DNA of 64,000 nt from Powellomyces hirtus (lineage: Eukaryota > Chytridiomycota > Chytridiomycetes > Spizellomycetales > Powellomycetaceae): positions 310,001 through 374,000 of the forward strand of contig JAHLKG010000006.1 of NCBI GenBank assembly GCA_025526995.1. The letters run 5' to 3'. Both the position numbers and the translations under genes were made by a program. The notes below the pieces were generated by a model. That model was given only the letters and a program-made list of their open reading frames with translations, searched no databases and was not told where the DNA came from. Numbering within the stretch: the first letter of the stretch is position 1; each line of letters opens with the position of its first letter. Shown here piece by piece: positions 22,606 through 36,606 of the stretch.

Positions 22606-23521
22606 ATGCCGGTTTGTGCCGTTTTATATTCGAGAGATGAATCGACCAGGTGATAAAAGTTCCGTGATTCCATGCAGAAATTCCAGATCTCAATCAGGGC
22701 TGAGCTCGAAAATGTCACGGCCGTGCAGCCGGAGGATGTGGACGAGTACGACTGGAAACTGCGTTTCAAGGTGCCTTGACAGTTCTGATCCCTGTGACTT
22801 GTGTATTTTTCTGAATGTACGCTATTTAGTGTGTGAATTGCCAAGAGGAACACAACGGCTGGGTTGTCGTTAACGCGAGCGAAGAGGTCGAGCAGTCCAA
22901 CGGACGCGGGGTTGCCAACCTCGTCATGCGCTGCAAAGGTTGCAAGAACGAAGGCACTGCCAGTGAGTACGATTGATCAAGACCTGTGTTGGTGGAGCTT
23001 TCAAGCTCAGATAGTAGTGAGGATGGGCTGCGGGAACTCTCGCGCCAGCTTAGTTGGACGCTGCGGGGATCTGCTTCACAGTTGTAAAGTGGCTTTGGGC
23101 TCGGGGCTATGTACTCCTACCTTCATCTAATTTTGTGACTGATTATCGTCCACTTCTTCTGCTCTAGACATCATTGCGGAGACGCTGAAGGCTTACGGGA
23201 TCGAGAACAACGGGCAGTACGCCCCGCTAGTACAGCTCGAATGCCGAGGACTTGAGCCCATCGCTTGGGGACCTGCAGTAAGACGAATTGAATTGATACT
23301 CTAACCTTGCGCGTATAGATGTCCACAAGATTGCTGGTCGTGATGTTGATTCATGTTTTGTGTTATGTTCTTAGGACGGCTGGAAAGCGAAGGGCGCGGA
23401 ATCAGACACGCCATTTGCCGAGATCCCTCTTGGTGAGGGCGAAGAATGGGCAGAATACGACGAAAAGGCGTCTCTGCCAGTCGGTATCACCGATGTGGAG
23501 GGCAAGGTGGACCGCGCGTAA
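22606..23521 (+). CDS. CXXC zinc-binding protein (CZIB / UPF0587, DUF866)
   Basis: Small conserved eukaryotic zinc-binding protein of unclear function (family of human CZIB/C1orf123). Five exons: 22606-22611, 22678-22770, 22830-22962, 23168-23277, 23375-23521. The first exon is only six bases (Met-Pro). The spliced protein runs MPKFQISIRAELENVTAVQP, then EEHNGWVVVN, with two zinc-binding pairs: CVNC at the start of exon 3 and CKGC near its end, followed by QLECRGLEPIAW and an acidic C-terminus. Length ~162 aa matches the family. The frame is continuous across all four junctions. Confidence 0.93.
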
Positions 23522-23764
23522 ATGCTAGACAGACATTCCTTCGATACTCCTACGGCCGCCCGCTATGCGCAGTATTTCATTACCGTAGATGCCCTCTGAT
23601 ACTCCTGTACATATTACGTGACATAGAAATGCCATCCACACTCATTCTGCGGAACCTCTGCCTAAAGCCCAGGAAATGATCCGCATGTCAGCTCAGCATA
23701 TCGTACCCATTCATTATCTGCACGTGTTGAAGGATATATATTGATTGCAGGTGCACAAAGAACG

Positions 23765-24992
23765 TTAGATATATATGCGTCGCGACTGGCTTGCTGTGCT
23801 TTCCGTCGGACAATACGGGCACTTGAATCTCGAGTTTTGATTTCCTTTGCTGAGTCGATCCAAGCAGAACTTGCAGATAACGTGTCCACACGCCATAAGC
23901 ATTGGCGGATTCTCCTCTGTGCTTTGCTCCTTACTGACTGGACACGCGAATACGGAATGATATCTCTGAGAATTTGATAGTGGTATCTCGACGGGCAGTT
24001 CTCCCGCTTGAGACCATTCCAGACCGGATTTGTCTTTCATGATGGATGACATCTTGACGATTGTTGGGAGGGCGAGAGTTCCTACCAGAACCGAAACGTA
24101 GAGCGGAGAGTCTGAAGAAAATCCGAGAAGTTGGCAGAACTCTCGAGTGAACCTTTGCTGTATGTCTAGCCAGTCGTTCGGATCCAGAAAGTCGGCATAA
24201 GGTGATTTGGGGATGCGGGAGGAGTATAGGAATGAGCACATCAGACGTTGGATTTCTGTGTAGAGAAACATGTGCAAAGTCAGAAAAGTGATTCCAAGAG
24301 CGTTAGAAGCGCACCCAAGCTGAATAAGCACCTTTCAGATGTGATGTAGCGAAGCGTGAAAAGTTGCTTTTAGCATAAGCAAGAGCAGCATCCTGCTGCC
24401 CGTTGGTCAACAATTGCACAAAGTGCAAACGATGCAGGGCGAACTCCAGCCCTGACGGCTTTTTGTCCAGCTCTTCTTTATGTAGGGCAGTCCATTGTAT
24501 GGCGGGTTGCAAATTGCATGCTCGCATAGCTTCCAGGATTTGATACATTTCCGCAAACTGGTCCTTGAGACCGCTCGGCAATTCCAAAAAGCCTTCCTGA
24601 AGAAAGCTCTCTGCGATGTTAAACTGCCCTTCTCTAATGAAATGTAACGCCAGCGCTTTTTCTAATATATCCTCGTTGCCGTCAAACGCCCGAGGATCCC
24701 AAATGTTGTTCAGATCGGTTTTGAATGCCGCTCGCAGTGTTTTGTCGTGACGCATGGCATATCGCCGGAATTCTTCCTGTTGGGAGGACAGATGTTTTGC
24801 GGAGGAGAGCGTTTTCTGCTTCAAAAGGCCCAGTGTAGACGAAAGACTTGCGGGCTCCTTCTGAATGGCATCGCGGGCCTCTGACACAATGTCTATCAAG
24901 GCTTGAAGTGTGTTTTCGATATCGGTTGCTGAATGCTGCTGCTTGTTATCAACCTTGTCGAAGTCCGCCGCAATGGCTTCGATCGATTCCAT
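23765..24992 (-). CDS. RMD5: RMD5/GID2 E3 ubiquitin ligase subunit
   Basis: RING subunit of the GID/CTLH ubiquitin ligase, which in yeast degrades gluconeogenic enzymes. Two exons: 24332-24992 and 23765-24255 (76-nt intron) give ~383 aa. The start is MESIEAIAADFDKVD. The middle contains the LisH/CTLH-type helices (ALHFIREGQFNIAESFLQEG) and a CRA-like region (RLHFVQLLTNGQQDAALAYA). The C-terminus is the atypical GID-type RING: FACPVSKEQS, then MLMACGHVICKFCLDRLSKG, then FKCPYC, with fewer zinc ligands than a canonical RING, as in Rmd5. Head-to-head with RPC40 (377 bp). Confidence 0.92.
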
Positions 24993-25369
24993 TTCTTCTT
25001 TGTGCTACTCACGAACCGAATTGTCTTCTTTGACTGCTATTCAGTATGTACAATATCGCCGTAAATATCTGCTGCTGTCAGGTTGACCTCTGCTTTGCAC
25101 CACTGAGCCGCGACGCGTAAAGTGCAAGTCAGTCAGTCATCAGGATGGCCCCTAGATCTAGGCTGAAGAGGTAAAGTGTCAAACCAGTCTTTTGGCTTGA
25201 AAGCCGCGTGTATTTTTTTGGTTCCAGCCATTTCGCTCGCTCGCTTCTTGTCATTTCCCGTGCTTGAAATAACCTCTGTGGTTTTTGCTTGGGGAAACAG
25301 TAAAGGAATAGCTGATCTTTAGGGGAACATTATTTGCTGTTGTTTACTCCCAGAAACCCACAGCCAATC

Positions 25370-26937
25370 ATGCACGATGAAGCGGCTCTACAAGAAATGC
25401 GCACCCGGGTGGTGCTGCATGCGGACCGAGTAGCTCATGTATGTGGGCCCTTTGAACCCAAACGTCCAGGAGGACTTGAACTGACACTGTGTGCCATGCA
25501 TTTAGCCGTCCTCAATGGAGTTCCCGGGAAACTTTCCTGGTGAGGATTTGTCCTGGAATCTGGAGGAATTTAAAAAGGTATGACCTTTGCGCGGTTCGGG
25601 TTGAGCCTTGGCGAAATGCAAAGTCTTACAGGCGAATATCTTTCTCTCACAGAATTTTAGAATAGTGGTGGGTTTTATTGGAAAGGACGACATGGAGTTC
25701 GATATGATTGGAGTGGATGCCGCCATTGCAAATGCCTTCCGAAGAATTCTGATTGGCGAGGTGGGTGTCGCACTGTGACTGTTCTCTGACGCTCAGGTGA
25801 CCGGGGTGGTTGACAATTGCTCTTGGAAGGTACCGACAATGGCGATCGAGAAGGTCTTTGTCCTCAACAACACCTCTATTATGCACGACGAGATCCTGGC
25901 TCAGCGGCTGGGCCTGATCCCAATCAAGGCGGACCCACGATTGTTCACTTTCCGTCGAGGCGCAAACGATGACCCAACGGATCTGAATACCCTAGTGTTC
26001 AAACTGAGGGTTCAGTGCACAAAGAACCCGGATGCTCTTCCCAGCGCTGTACACCCCGCTGATAAGTACATCAACTCCAACGGTGAGTAATGCCAAATGC
26101 GGTGGTTATGGTGTCTTCTAAGGACTTCCCGGCGGGACGCAATCTCAGTGTCATTGGCCTTCTCTTTCCCCGACTAGTCCTTTCATCACATTTGCAATGG
26201 GACCCGCAAGGCGAACAGGTTGAGAGATTTGCAAACGATCCTTGTCGACCTGTGATTGACGACATCCTCATAACAAAAATGAGACCTGGCCAGGTAACCA
26301 ATGACACGATCTTGTTGGAACAAACAAGTACTCATACATGTACTATAGGAAATCGATGTGGAACTGCATTGCCAAAAAGGAATCGGAAAGGAGCATGCGA
26401 AATGGTCACCAGTTGGTAAGGAGCTCATATGCGTTTGTCTCAAAAGTAGAGGATGCATCCTGACTTGACGTTGATTATCATTAGCAACGGCATCATACCG
26501 TCTTCTTCCCGACATTCAAATCCTCAAGCCCATCACCGGAGAGTCAGCCAAGCGATTCCAGAAATGCTTCCCCCCCGGCGTGGTTGCTGTAAAACCGAAC
26601 GCAGCGGGTCAACTCGAGGCTACCATTGCCAACCCCCGAAAAGACACAGTTAGCCGAGAGGTTCTGCGACACGCAGAGTTTGAGGACAAAGTCCGACTCA
26701 CACGAGTGAGAGACCACTTCATATGTGAGTCTGAATGTACCCCTCTTCAGCACTTACTCGGGTTGCTAATCGGATGCTTCTCCGAACTCCAATTCTACAG
26801 TCAGCATAGAATCTACCGGAATATTGCCACCACAGGAGCTCTTTGTTGAAGCCGCGAAGATCCTGATCAACAAATGTAATGTGGTGAAGGCGGCCCTGCA
26901 CGCTTCAGGGGCGCTGGTTGCTCCGCAAGAGATTTGA
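25370..26937 (+). CDS. RPC40: RPC40/AC40 subunit shared by RNA polymerases I and III
   Basis: The alpha-like assembly subunit (AC40, RPAC1) of Pol I and Pol III. Eight exons join in frame: 25370-25438, 25506-25577, 25653-25760, 25830-26082, 26178-26293, 26349-26415, 26485-26724, 26801-26937. The start is [10 protein letters not shown]; an earlier non-ATG extension is rejected. Diagnostic blocks: [20 protein letters not shown], then [20 protein letters not shown], the alpha-motif [61 protein letters not shown]. Length ~353 aa fits the family. No frameshifts. Confidence 0.95.
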
Positions 26938-26978
26938 GAATTGCTATTTTGGAGATGTATTTAATTAGAATCTGCTGT

Positions 26979-28253
26979 TTACAACGTTGGACCTTCAGCG
27001 TCTGAGGCCCTTGAAATTTCGTGCAACGCGGCCACAAAGAGACGCGCGTTGCAGAGCTGATTGTGAGTTCCTTTCAGAGTCAAGGAAAGCTTACAGTAGG
27101 GCAGCGTGTGTGCCATTGTCTCCGAAGCTGCGACAGAAATCAGACCATCGTCCGTTCCGTGGTGGATGTGGACAGGATGAGTGATGGTCCTCAGATCAAC
27201 CGTGAACTTGCCCCGCTTGCCCAATGCACGGCAAGTATCAGCGAGAATTCCACCGCCCAGATATGGTCGTGGTCTGAAGAACCCACTTTCAAGCTCTGCG
27301 GTAACATCTGCTCCGACCCATGATGCATTCGGGTCTGCACAAACAGCTAACTTCGCCGCGGCCGACGCATCTGGCAGATTTGGATTCCGCGCAAAGCTGT
27401 AAGCAGTAGCTATCAACTTGCTGACAATTGCCATCCCCGCTTGGAAGTCTGGCGAGTTGAGGGTATCATTCTCTTCCGCTTTTCCATCCTCCAACGCGTC
27501 GTCCGTGTTCTTGCCCTTACTTTTGGCAGCTACGGCTGCCATTTGGGTCGAGGTGGTTGACATCCAGTTCATACTTGTCGTGAGGGACTTGACAGTATTA
27601 CCGATCCAAGCATAATACGGATCTCCGGCCACGGAGCCTCCAAGACCAATTACTGATTGGAGGAGAGATTCAGGCAACTTGGTTCCGAGTTTGATGTGGG
27701 CCTTCGCGTGCGGCATGTCTGGCATCACCCAAGGACTAAACAATTGGACAGGTCCGCGAAGACGGTGAGGGTACCGTTTGGCGAGGACAAGGCTATCGAG
27801 ACATCCCAAGGAATGTGCAATAACACCAAAAGTTTGAATGCCAAAATGATCGGCAAGCTCGATAATAGTTTCTGGAACAGTCACATCAACTCAGCAACGA
27901 GTACGGGATCGGGTTTGCGCATACTTGACCATGCTTCTCATACCTGCGGCCTCTCCCCACGTGTCAGTCTGGTTTCCTTGAACAGGGTCGTCGCTCAATC
28001 CTACACCCAGCTTATCGAAGCACAGAAGCCGTACATTGTTTTGTTTCGCAAGAGAGTGAAGGCACAACCCAACGATCCTGCAACCGCCAGATCCAGTCAC
28101 AAGGAACACTGGGTTCCCTTTGGGGCACCCGCTCTCGCACAAGACAACACGCTGCCCCGTAGACAACACTATAATTTGACGTGCTGCTTGTTGCCCGAAC
28201 AAGACTGCCCCTTCGTATGAGTCTCCTATCTCTCCCTCATTCGCAGTTGTCAT
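26979..28253 (-). CDS. Alpha/beta hydrolase
   Basis: Two exons: 27944-28253 and 26979-27871 (72-nt intron), 400 aa, starting MTTANEGEIGDSYEGAVLFG. Alpha/beta hydrolase features: oxyanion-type NPVFLVTGSGG, a nucleophile elbow IAHSLGCLDS (Ser between His and Leu, with Ala where the first Gly of GxSxG usually is), a candidate acid in HHGTDDGLIS and a candidate catalytic His in LKGTHNQL. A ~120-residue insertion between core strands contains charged low complexity (KSKGKNTDDALEDGKAEEND). Substrate cannot be inferred; could be an esterase, lipase or epoxide-hydrolase-like enzyme. Shares a 191-bp divergent promoter with SSNA1. Confidence 0.85.
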
Positions 28254-28444
28254 CGTTGTCTGCTTTGAGAAGGAGGTCGGTGCGGAACCGACGGGAAACG
28301 CCTGGGCGAGTTGGAGCAGTTGAGCGCCCGAACGCGAACGCCCATGTCCATGCTTAGCCTCGCGCCAATCCTACATCTGGGCCGACCAGAGAACTTCACT
28401 CGACGACTGTTTGTGATTACTTCCCACAGAATTGGCTGCACAGG

Positions 28445-29075
28445 ATGAACTCGCGAATATCCCCGTCAACGCTGCAGTCATTCAATAACGAGCTCGTGAT
28501 AAGTAAGTGCTTCCGCAAGTTTTTCTCGTGTCTGTCGCTGGGTCATAGCTAAAACGCGTGCATTCTTCAGAACTTGAGTTCCTCCGGGAACAGCGTGAGA
28601 TAATAGGTACGCAAACTCAGCACTACGACACGAGAGAAGACTTCGATCAGGAGGATGACGAGCTGATTAGCGTGCTTTGATTTATCAGGGATTGAGATAC
28701 TGAAGGATGAGGCGCACAGAGAAGATCTCCAGAAGCAGATCAGAGATCTCTCTGCTCAACTGGACAGAACCAGTCAAGCCTTAGAAAAGGTGAAGCTCAG
28801 AGCATCCCTTGTGGGGTCGCAAGCAAGAGACTTTACGCGCAGAATACTGATCCTTAACTGGAAACCAGAAATACGCGGCAAGCGACCGTTATGACAGATT
28901 GATCAAGGATACGGAGGATGCCTACGAGAAGGTATTTATCATCTCGGTGCACTGATCTTGACAATGCTATGTCACCTTACTGATTGCTGGGTACTAGATC
29001 GTGGAGTCTTCACAAACACTATTAGAGGTCCTGCAGCGAGAAAGCAAAACCATAGGATCACCTACAGGCCGCTAA
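28445..29075 (+). CDS. SSNA1: SSNA1/NA14 basal-body and microtubule protein
   Basis: A short coiled-coil protein assembled from five small exons: 28445-28502, 28571-28606, 28689-28789, 28869-28931, 28998-29075 (336 nt, 111 aa). All junctions keep frame and use GT...AG. It runs MNSRISPSTLQSFNNELVIK, then LEFLREQREIIG, a heptad-rich middle (DLQKQIRDLSAQLDRTSQAL), then YDRLIKDTEDAYEKIVESSQ and TLLEVLQRES. Animal SSNA1 has the same plan and length: a start with xxNNELV, a central coiled coil, and ETEAAY-KILESSQTLL near the end. In animals and algae (Chlamydomonas DIP13) the family decorates basal bodies, axonemes and microtubule branches. Its presence implies a flagellated life stage. No single exon is long enough to be noticed in a simple frame scan. 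Confidence 0.9.
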
Positions 29076-29257
29076 GGCGCCAAATGTCTGTCCAAACCTG
29101 ATTGCGAAGACAGATTGTATTTATTATTTCGCATTGTTTTTGATAAAAACAGATCCAGGTTACCATATCTACTGAGAAGTTGTCTACTCGATCCATTTAC
29201 TTAGCTGGAGGCAGCGCCATCTAGAATGCTGCATCTTCGACGTCTCTAGTCTACAAT

Positions 29258-30242
29258 CTACAATTTGAAGATGGTCTCAAGGGCCGCACCAACACCACCT
29301 TCGTCATTAGATGTTGTCCTGTATGTAGCGGAGTCTTTGGCGATCTGCATGCCATTGGCCATGGCCACTCCGTATTTGGCCATCCTCAGCATGCTGGAGT
29401 CGTTCTCGCCATCACCGAATGCGAGCACATTGTCCGCGGTGATGTTGTACATCGGCAAAAGGTCAGCCAACGCCAAGGATTTGGACGCCGTGAGAGGTAG
29501 AATCTCGACCGAATACGAGAGTGCAGCCGTCAAATGAAATTCATCGGCCCAATTGTCAAGCTTGACTCTAAGGTCTATCGGGATCAGATATGGATTAGAT
29601 TCGTTTTGAATCGGCTAGCATCGAAAATCTGTCACATACCAGGAACGTACGACTCGTCCAAAAACAGCAGAATCTTTTGAACACCAACTTCTCCGCGTTC
29701 GACTCTTTCCAGAAAGCCCGGTGGGGCAATCTCCACGCGCTCTCCAAATCCGCTCAGAATATCTTTCCACGCACGACCATGTCGGCCTGCCGGATCAACC
29801 ACCACCTCTACGATGTCATCTCTGACGTAGAGATAGGTAGTAATTGGTGGTTGGCTGGCCCGCGCCAGATTCACGATATCAAGAACAACGGAGGGACGAA
29901 GGTTGTGCTCCTTCACGACCTCTTCGCGCTCGTTGTATCGCAGGCAACCATTACTGTGGATTGCGGGACAGTCCGATAACTCAAGTGCTTTTCGGATATG
30001 TGTTGTGGCAAAGAACGCTTTTCCGGTCGCGATCACAAAGGGAATGTTGTGGGCTTTTCGAACCTTCAAGATTGCGGCTTCCTGAAGCGTTTTTCCGACC
30101 GTCAGTATTGAGCGTATTGCACCTGGCCAGATCTGGAACGTACAGTTCGTGGGTGCAGCTTGTGGTAACTGTCCAGGAGAGTACCGTCCACGTCTGAAAT
30201 GATAAGCTTTACTTCGGAAGGATCTATCAGCGAGCAGTCCAT
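29258..30242 (-). CDS. HAD-superfamily Cof-type phosphatase
   Basis: Three exons: 30144-30242, 29640-30081, 29258-29574, giving 285 aa from MDCSLIDPSEVK. Class-IIB HAD hydrolase signatures are all present: motif I SDVDGTLLDS with both catalytic Asp residues, motif II VIATGKAFF, a Lys-containing motif III region (SKSLALADLL) and motif IV FGDGENDSSML. The cap domain lies between motifs II and III. Proteins of this kind (YidA/Cof-like) dephosphorylate sugar phosphates or cofactors; substrate not predictable. Head-to-head with GPI12 (259 bp). Confidence 0.9.
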
Positions 30243-30501
30243 GGCGAAGAAGTGCGTCGTCCAGTAGGTATTATTGGGTCTGATAATGTGACGCGGGGTG
30301 GTCTTATGTCGTTCGGCACTGTAACGGCCGCGAAGTCTGCTCCTTGATCCTTTGCTTCTTGCGTTTCCTCCTGCTTTGCCTGTGCAGTGCTGAATTGACA
30401 GTGGCAGCAACTGCAAAGACGCCTTACAGTTTCACACGCGTGACGCGCAGCTCCCCTTGGTAGCCGCCCAGATTTCCGTTTCAACTTTCAAGTAAATTCC
30501 C

Positions 30502-31621
30502 ATGTCAGACCCGTTCACTCTCGCTCTATTCGCCTTGGTTTCCGTGGCGGGTCCCCTGGTCTATGTACTCCTTCTACTTTCAAAGCCTACCAGCGCCGTG
30601 CGCCAGGCGCTAGTTCCCGCTCCTCTTCGTCCGGTTTTGAAGCAATACAACCGGCTTTCAGTTTTGCTGGTAACTGCCCACCCTGACGATGAATGCATGT
30701 TCTTTGCGCCGACGGTTATTCAGCTGGCCGCTGGCGGTGCCGAAGTAGGCGTCCTTTGCTTGTCGCAAGGTTGGTGAATGCGAATTTGTCGCGCCAATCC
30801 CTTGTACCTTCTCATGACGCCGTAACCTCTACCAGGCAACGCTGATGGTCTGGGAAGCACCCGAAGAAAAGAGTTGGTCGAAAGCTGCAAAGCGTTGGGA
30901 GTTCATGCGTCTCGCGTAACATGCCTTGATCACCCGTGAGTGCAGATATCCACCGGGAGAAAAGGTGCACAGTTCTGCTATACATGTATGAGACGCGTTT
31001 CTAATTTGATGTTCGACTCAAAGTGACCTTCAAGACAATCCAAAGCTTTGGTGGAAAGCAGAGGTTGTGGCGGAAGCCATCAGAGCTCACGTTGCTGAGC
31101 GGAAGGTTGATGTGGTATGGCCCTATCGCGTTACGAAGAGTCCGTATCCGTGCTGTTCGACTTCTTGACATTGGTTGCACACAGATCATCACGTTTGACT
31201 TGGGAGGGGTTTCCGGGCATTTGAATCATAAGGCGCTCTATGAAGGAGTTCGGTAGGTTGCTACTCACCCAAGCGTGTATTTCCATATGGTTCTGAAAAA
31301 GTCAGCAGGTATTTTATGAATCTGCCTTCACCACCATCGAAGTCGCCGACACCGACACCCACATGCTACGCGCTCAACACCGTAATGATTGTTCGAAAGT
31401 ATCTTTCGGTGTTAGATATCGGGCAGACGGTACTGCGACATCTGCTACATGCGTATCGTGCAAAGGACAAGAACGGTTCTGCTGTCTTCTTTGCATCGCC
31501 CAGGCAGCTCATGCAAGGCAGGTCGGCTATGAAGCGCCATAAAAGCCAGATGGTTTGGTTTAGACATCTGTACATCTCATTTTCCAGATATATGGTCGTC
31601 AATGAATTGACAAAGATGTAA
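30502..31621 (+). CDS. GPI12: GPI12/PIG-L, N-acetylglucosaminyl-phosphatidylinositol de-N-acetylase
   Basis: Second enzyme of GPI-anchor synthesis, acting on the cytosolic face of the ER. Five exons: 30502-30769, 30836-30935, 31024-31114, 31185-31252, 31309-31621 (~279 aa). The N-terminus has one membrane anchor (FTLALFALVSVAGPLVYVLL). The catalytic AHPDDECMF motif (metal-binding His/Asp and general base) is intact, as is GNADGLGSTRRKEL, and the second metal-site motif reads TFDLGGVSGHLNH. The C-terminus KSQMVWFRHLYISFSRYMVV is conserved in eukaryotic PIG-L. All four introns are short and keep frame. Confidence 0.95.
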
Positions 31622-31872
31622 CAGATTAAGTTGATGTGACGAGGTCCACCGAATCTATTTCTAGCTACAGAGACTAGATATTATGACCTATGTTGGCTGC
31701 TAGTTCATAATAGGTACAGTTGAGTGCGATTATGAACACCGTGCGGTGCGGTATAAGCTTGTTCTAGACGGGGCTGAAGCGGGATCAAAGTGCGCCAACC
31801 TCTCCGAGATTTTGGTGCATCCGATTATATAGTAGCGCATCTGCAATTTGCCGAATGAGTATCTGCATACTT

Positions 31873-32690
31873 TCAGAAGTGGACACTCATCTGTTTAACC
31901 CTACAATTAAGAGCCAGGTCACCGAGTGTCTTTCGCAAATGCAGGCATTCCATCTCGTCCAACTCGTTTATGGCCTCCACGTAGTCATTCACATTTGGAT
32001 GCGCTATCAACTTCGTACACAGTGTCGCCCGTTCGACATGGTAGTCCCGCAGAGAACGCAAGATTCCCATGGCAGCGTCTTCAGCAACTATCAGCTCACT
32101 CACAAGCGCATCGTAGATAGCAGATTCCAGTATCCTGCTTTTACAGAGGCCGCTTCGTTTCAACTGTACGAGATCGAGAATTTGAATATTAATGACCTTA
32201 GGCATAGAGTTCGTTTGTAATACCTGCAACCACGTTTTGACTTTCCCGCATAGCTCCGCCATATGAATAACTTCCGGTTTGAGAATAGCTAAAAGATGTG
32301 TGGCCGCAGAGTTCACAGGTATCCTCCTGACGTGCTCATCGGCCTCCGGCCCATGCTTCGCGGGAGTTGCGCCGCTGTTTTCATCTACCGGCTCCAAGTG
32401 TCTTCTCTTTTTAGAATCCGGGCTGTTACTAACGGGTATTTTCAGGCTTGAGGTGTTCAAGTCCCGTATGTGACTGGCATCACTTGGTGGCAACTTTTCC
32501 TGGATGAGGCTTTGGAGATGCTGAAGCTTTCTCGGAAACTCTATCCGAACGATCTCTTCACCCTCCTGCCACAACAAAATGTTAGTTACGAGATGGAACC
32601 TGCTAAGACGGGACACCTTGATGCAGAAACCTTGCGGCTCGTGTCCATGTACGCCTGGACTGATCGTTTAAGGGCTGCGATTTCCTTCAT
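31873..32690 (-). CDS. PA28/REG-type 11S proteasome activator
   Basis: Subunit of a heptameric activator that opens the 20S proteasome gate without ATP; the gamma type is nuclear in animals. Three exons: 32631-32690, 32224-32565, 31873-32163 (230 aa). Exon 1 gives MKEIAALKRSVQAYMDTSRK joined to EGEEIVRIEFPRKLQ, the typical first helix. After a charged nuclear-localisation-like linker (DSKKRRHLEP) comes LLAILKPEVIHMAELCGKVK, then DALVSELIVAEDAAMG, HVERATLCTKLIAHPNVNDY and EAINELDEMECLHL. The last intron (32164-32223, 60 nt) contains no stop and is a multiple of three, so an unspliced frame would insert 20 spurious residues. Single gene, closest to PA28 gamma. Confidence 0.92.
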
Positions 32691-32914
32691 TTTTGCTGTG
32701 CGAGGTTTGGACTCTCCGGCTCAGCGCGTCAAGTACTTCACGCGTTGTCATAGCTGAACGCGTGGTACGCAGATCAGCTGAACGGTACAAGCTTGCAAGA
32801 ACAGAGGACACAGTCGTCCTGCATTTCGGTGGAAGAAGCATTTAGCACAACACTTCCCACGCAGAACACCCTTTGTTTCGAATCTCTCTCACTAACTCTC
32901 ACTACCTGAGGAAC

Positions 32915-33379
32915 ATGGACTCTGTATTAAGAGCCGCAACAACGGCCGGGACTTATGCGGCGTCGATAGTCATCTTGTGCCTCACCATTGCTTTGGGTAC
33001 GCAAACTTCCCGCGCGACAATTTAGCACGGTTTTTCTGTTCTGTATAACTCATGCCTCTTGGACCTTGTTTTAAAAGCCTGGTTCATAGCATGGAAACTG
33101 ATACTACATCAGATACCTTTCTTCCGGGATGTGTTGGGATTCGCTGGTTTCGGGACCCCAAAGAACAAGCCTGACAATCGAACAAAGAGAAAACCATCCA
33201 AAGGAAACGATATCAGAAATAGAGACAAAAGTAGCGTCAGTCGGGTAGATAGAGGGACGAGCAGTATATCGAGAGCTAGCATCGAACGGACAAAGGAGGC
33301 GCTAGCTGATGTGGATGAGAAGCCGGACAAGGCACGCGCTGATGGGCGCCGCGTTTCTTTTGGGGGCATTGATAGTTGA
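32915..33379 (+). CDS. Small membrane protein, SMIM13-like (DUF4750)
   Basis: Two exons (32915-32996, 33078-33379) give 127 aa. The N-terminus has one strongly hydrophobic segment (TYAASIVILCLTIALAWFIA) directly followed by WKLILHQIPFFRDVLGFAGF, which resembles the WxxxFLxxFKFLRELVGD pattern of animal SMIM13. The rest is a hydrophilic, basic, Ser/Arg-rich tail without structure. Topology would be a single-pass protein with a long cytosolic tail. Function unknown. The similarity is short, so the family call is tentative although the gene model is good. Shares a divergent promoter with PA28 (224 bp). Confidence 0.65.
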
Positions 33380-34166
33380 TCAATTTGGTTCTGGACACTG
33401 ATTGGTCTGGACTCATTCAAAGAGCACTTTGACAGCAGTATTGTGACTTGCACTTCCAAATGTTCTTTTGGCTACCGGTCTTGTTCTTTCGGGTAGCAGG
33501 AGCCGCCACTTTGCATCATCCCCTCATGCGACTCCTTGACGCTGGCGGAAATAGTAACACAGAACTTGACCATGTCATTCACGGAGATTCTGCTGGCGTT
33601 CAAGATTTGCTCAACGGGCAAAAGGTCCTAGCCTGTTCGACTTCGAGCGTATGTGGAAATGTTGTCTCAAGCCTGTGAGGGGGGAGTTCGGTCTCACCTG
33701 ATTCAAACACACAACTTGAAATTTCGAAACAAGTTACTGGAAGCCCTCAATTGTCAAGTGGGTCAAAATCAAGTGGGACCCAAACTCAACGTGTACGTCG
33801 GAGTTTCGCGCTGACAATGAACATGAAGTCCCAATGCGCCCAGACGTTGCAAATGGCATGGACGGCGGAGGAACCCTGACGGCAAAGAGAACTTCTTTTT
33901 CGACTTCACAATAATATTTCTGCGAGACACAGGACTGGAATGTGCTCTCGTAAAAGGTCGGAGCCAAAAACTCTCCGCACTCATCCAACGCGCCACATAC
34001 GCCACAGTCTGAGTTCTCGGTCGACGGTAATACCGCCACACCTCACATAAGCCGAGAAACCCTACCAAACCAACGTTCGTTGTTTTTTGACCTCCACCTG
34101 ACAGTCCGCATTCGCGAGCGATAGTGTTAGTGTATCTTTTTCCACAGCACACGTTAGTCAACCAGG
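33380..34166. other. Intergenic region with no supported gene
   Basis: Contains a 72-codon plus-strand frame from the ATG at 33459 and longer minus-strand frames, but none shows a domain, a splice-supported extension or conserved composition. It must include the ALT promoter. Confidence 0.4.
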
Positions 34167-36606
<2,440 letters not shown>

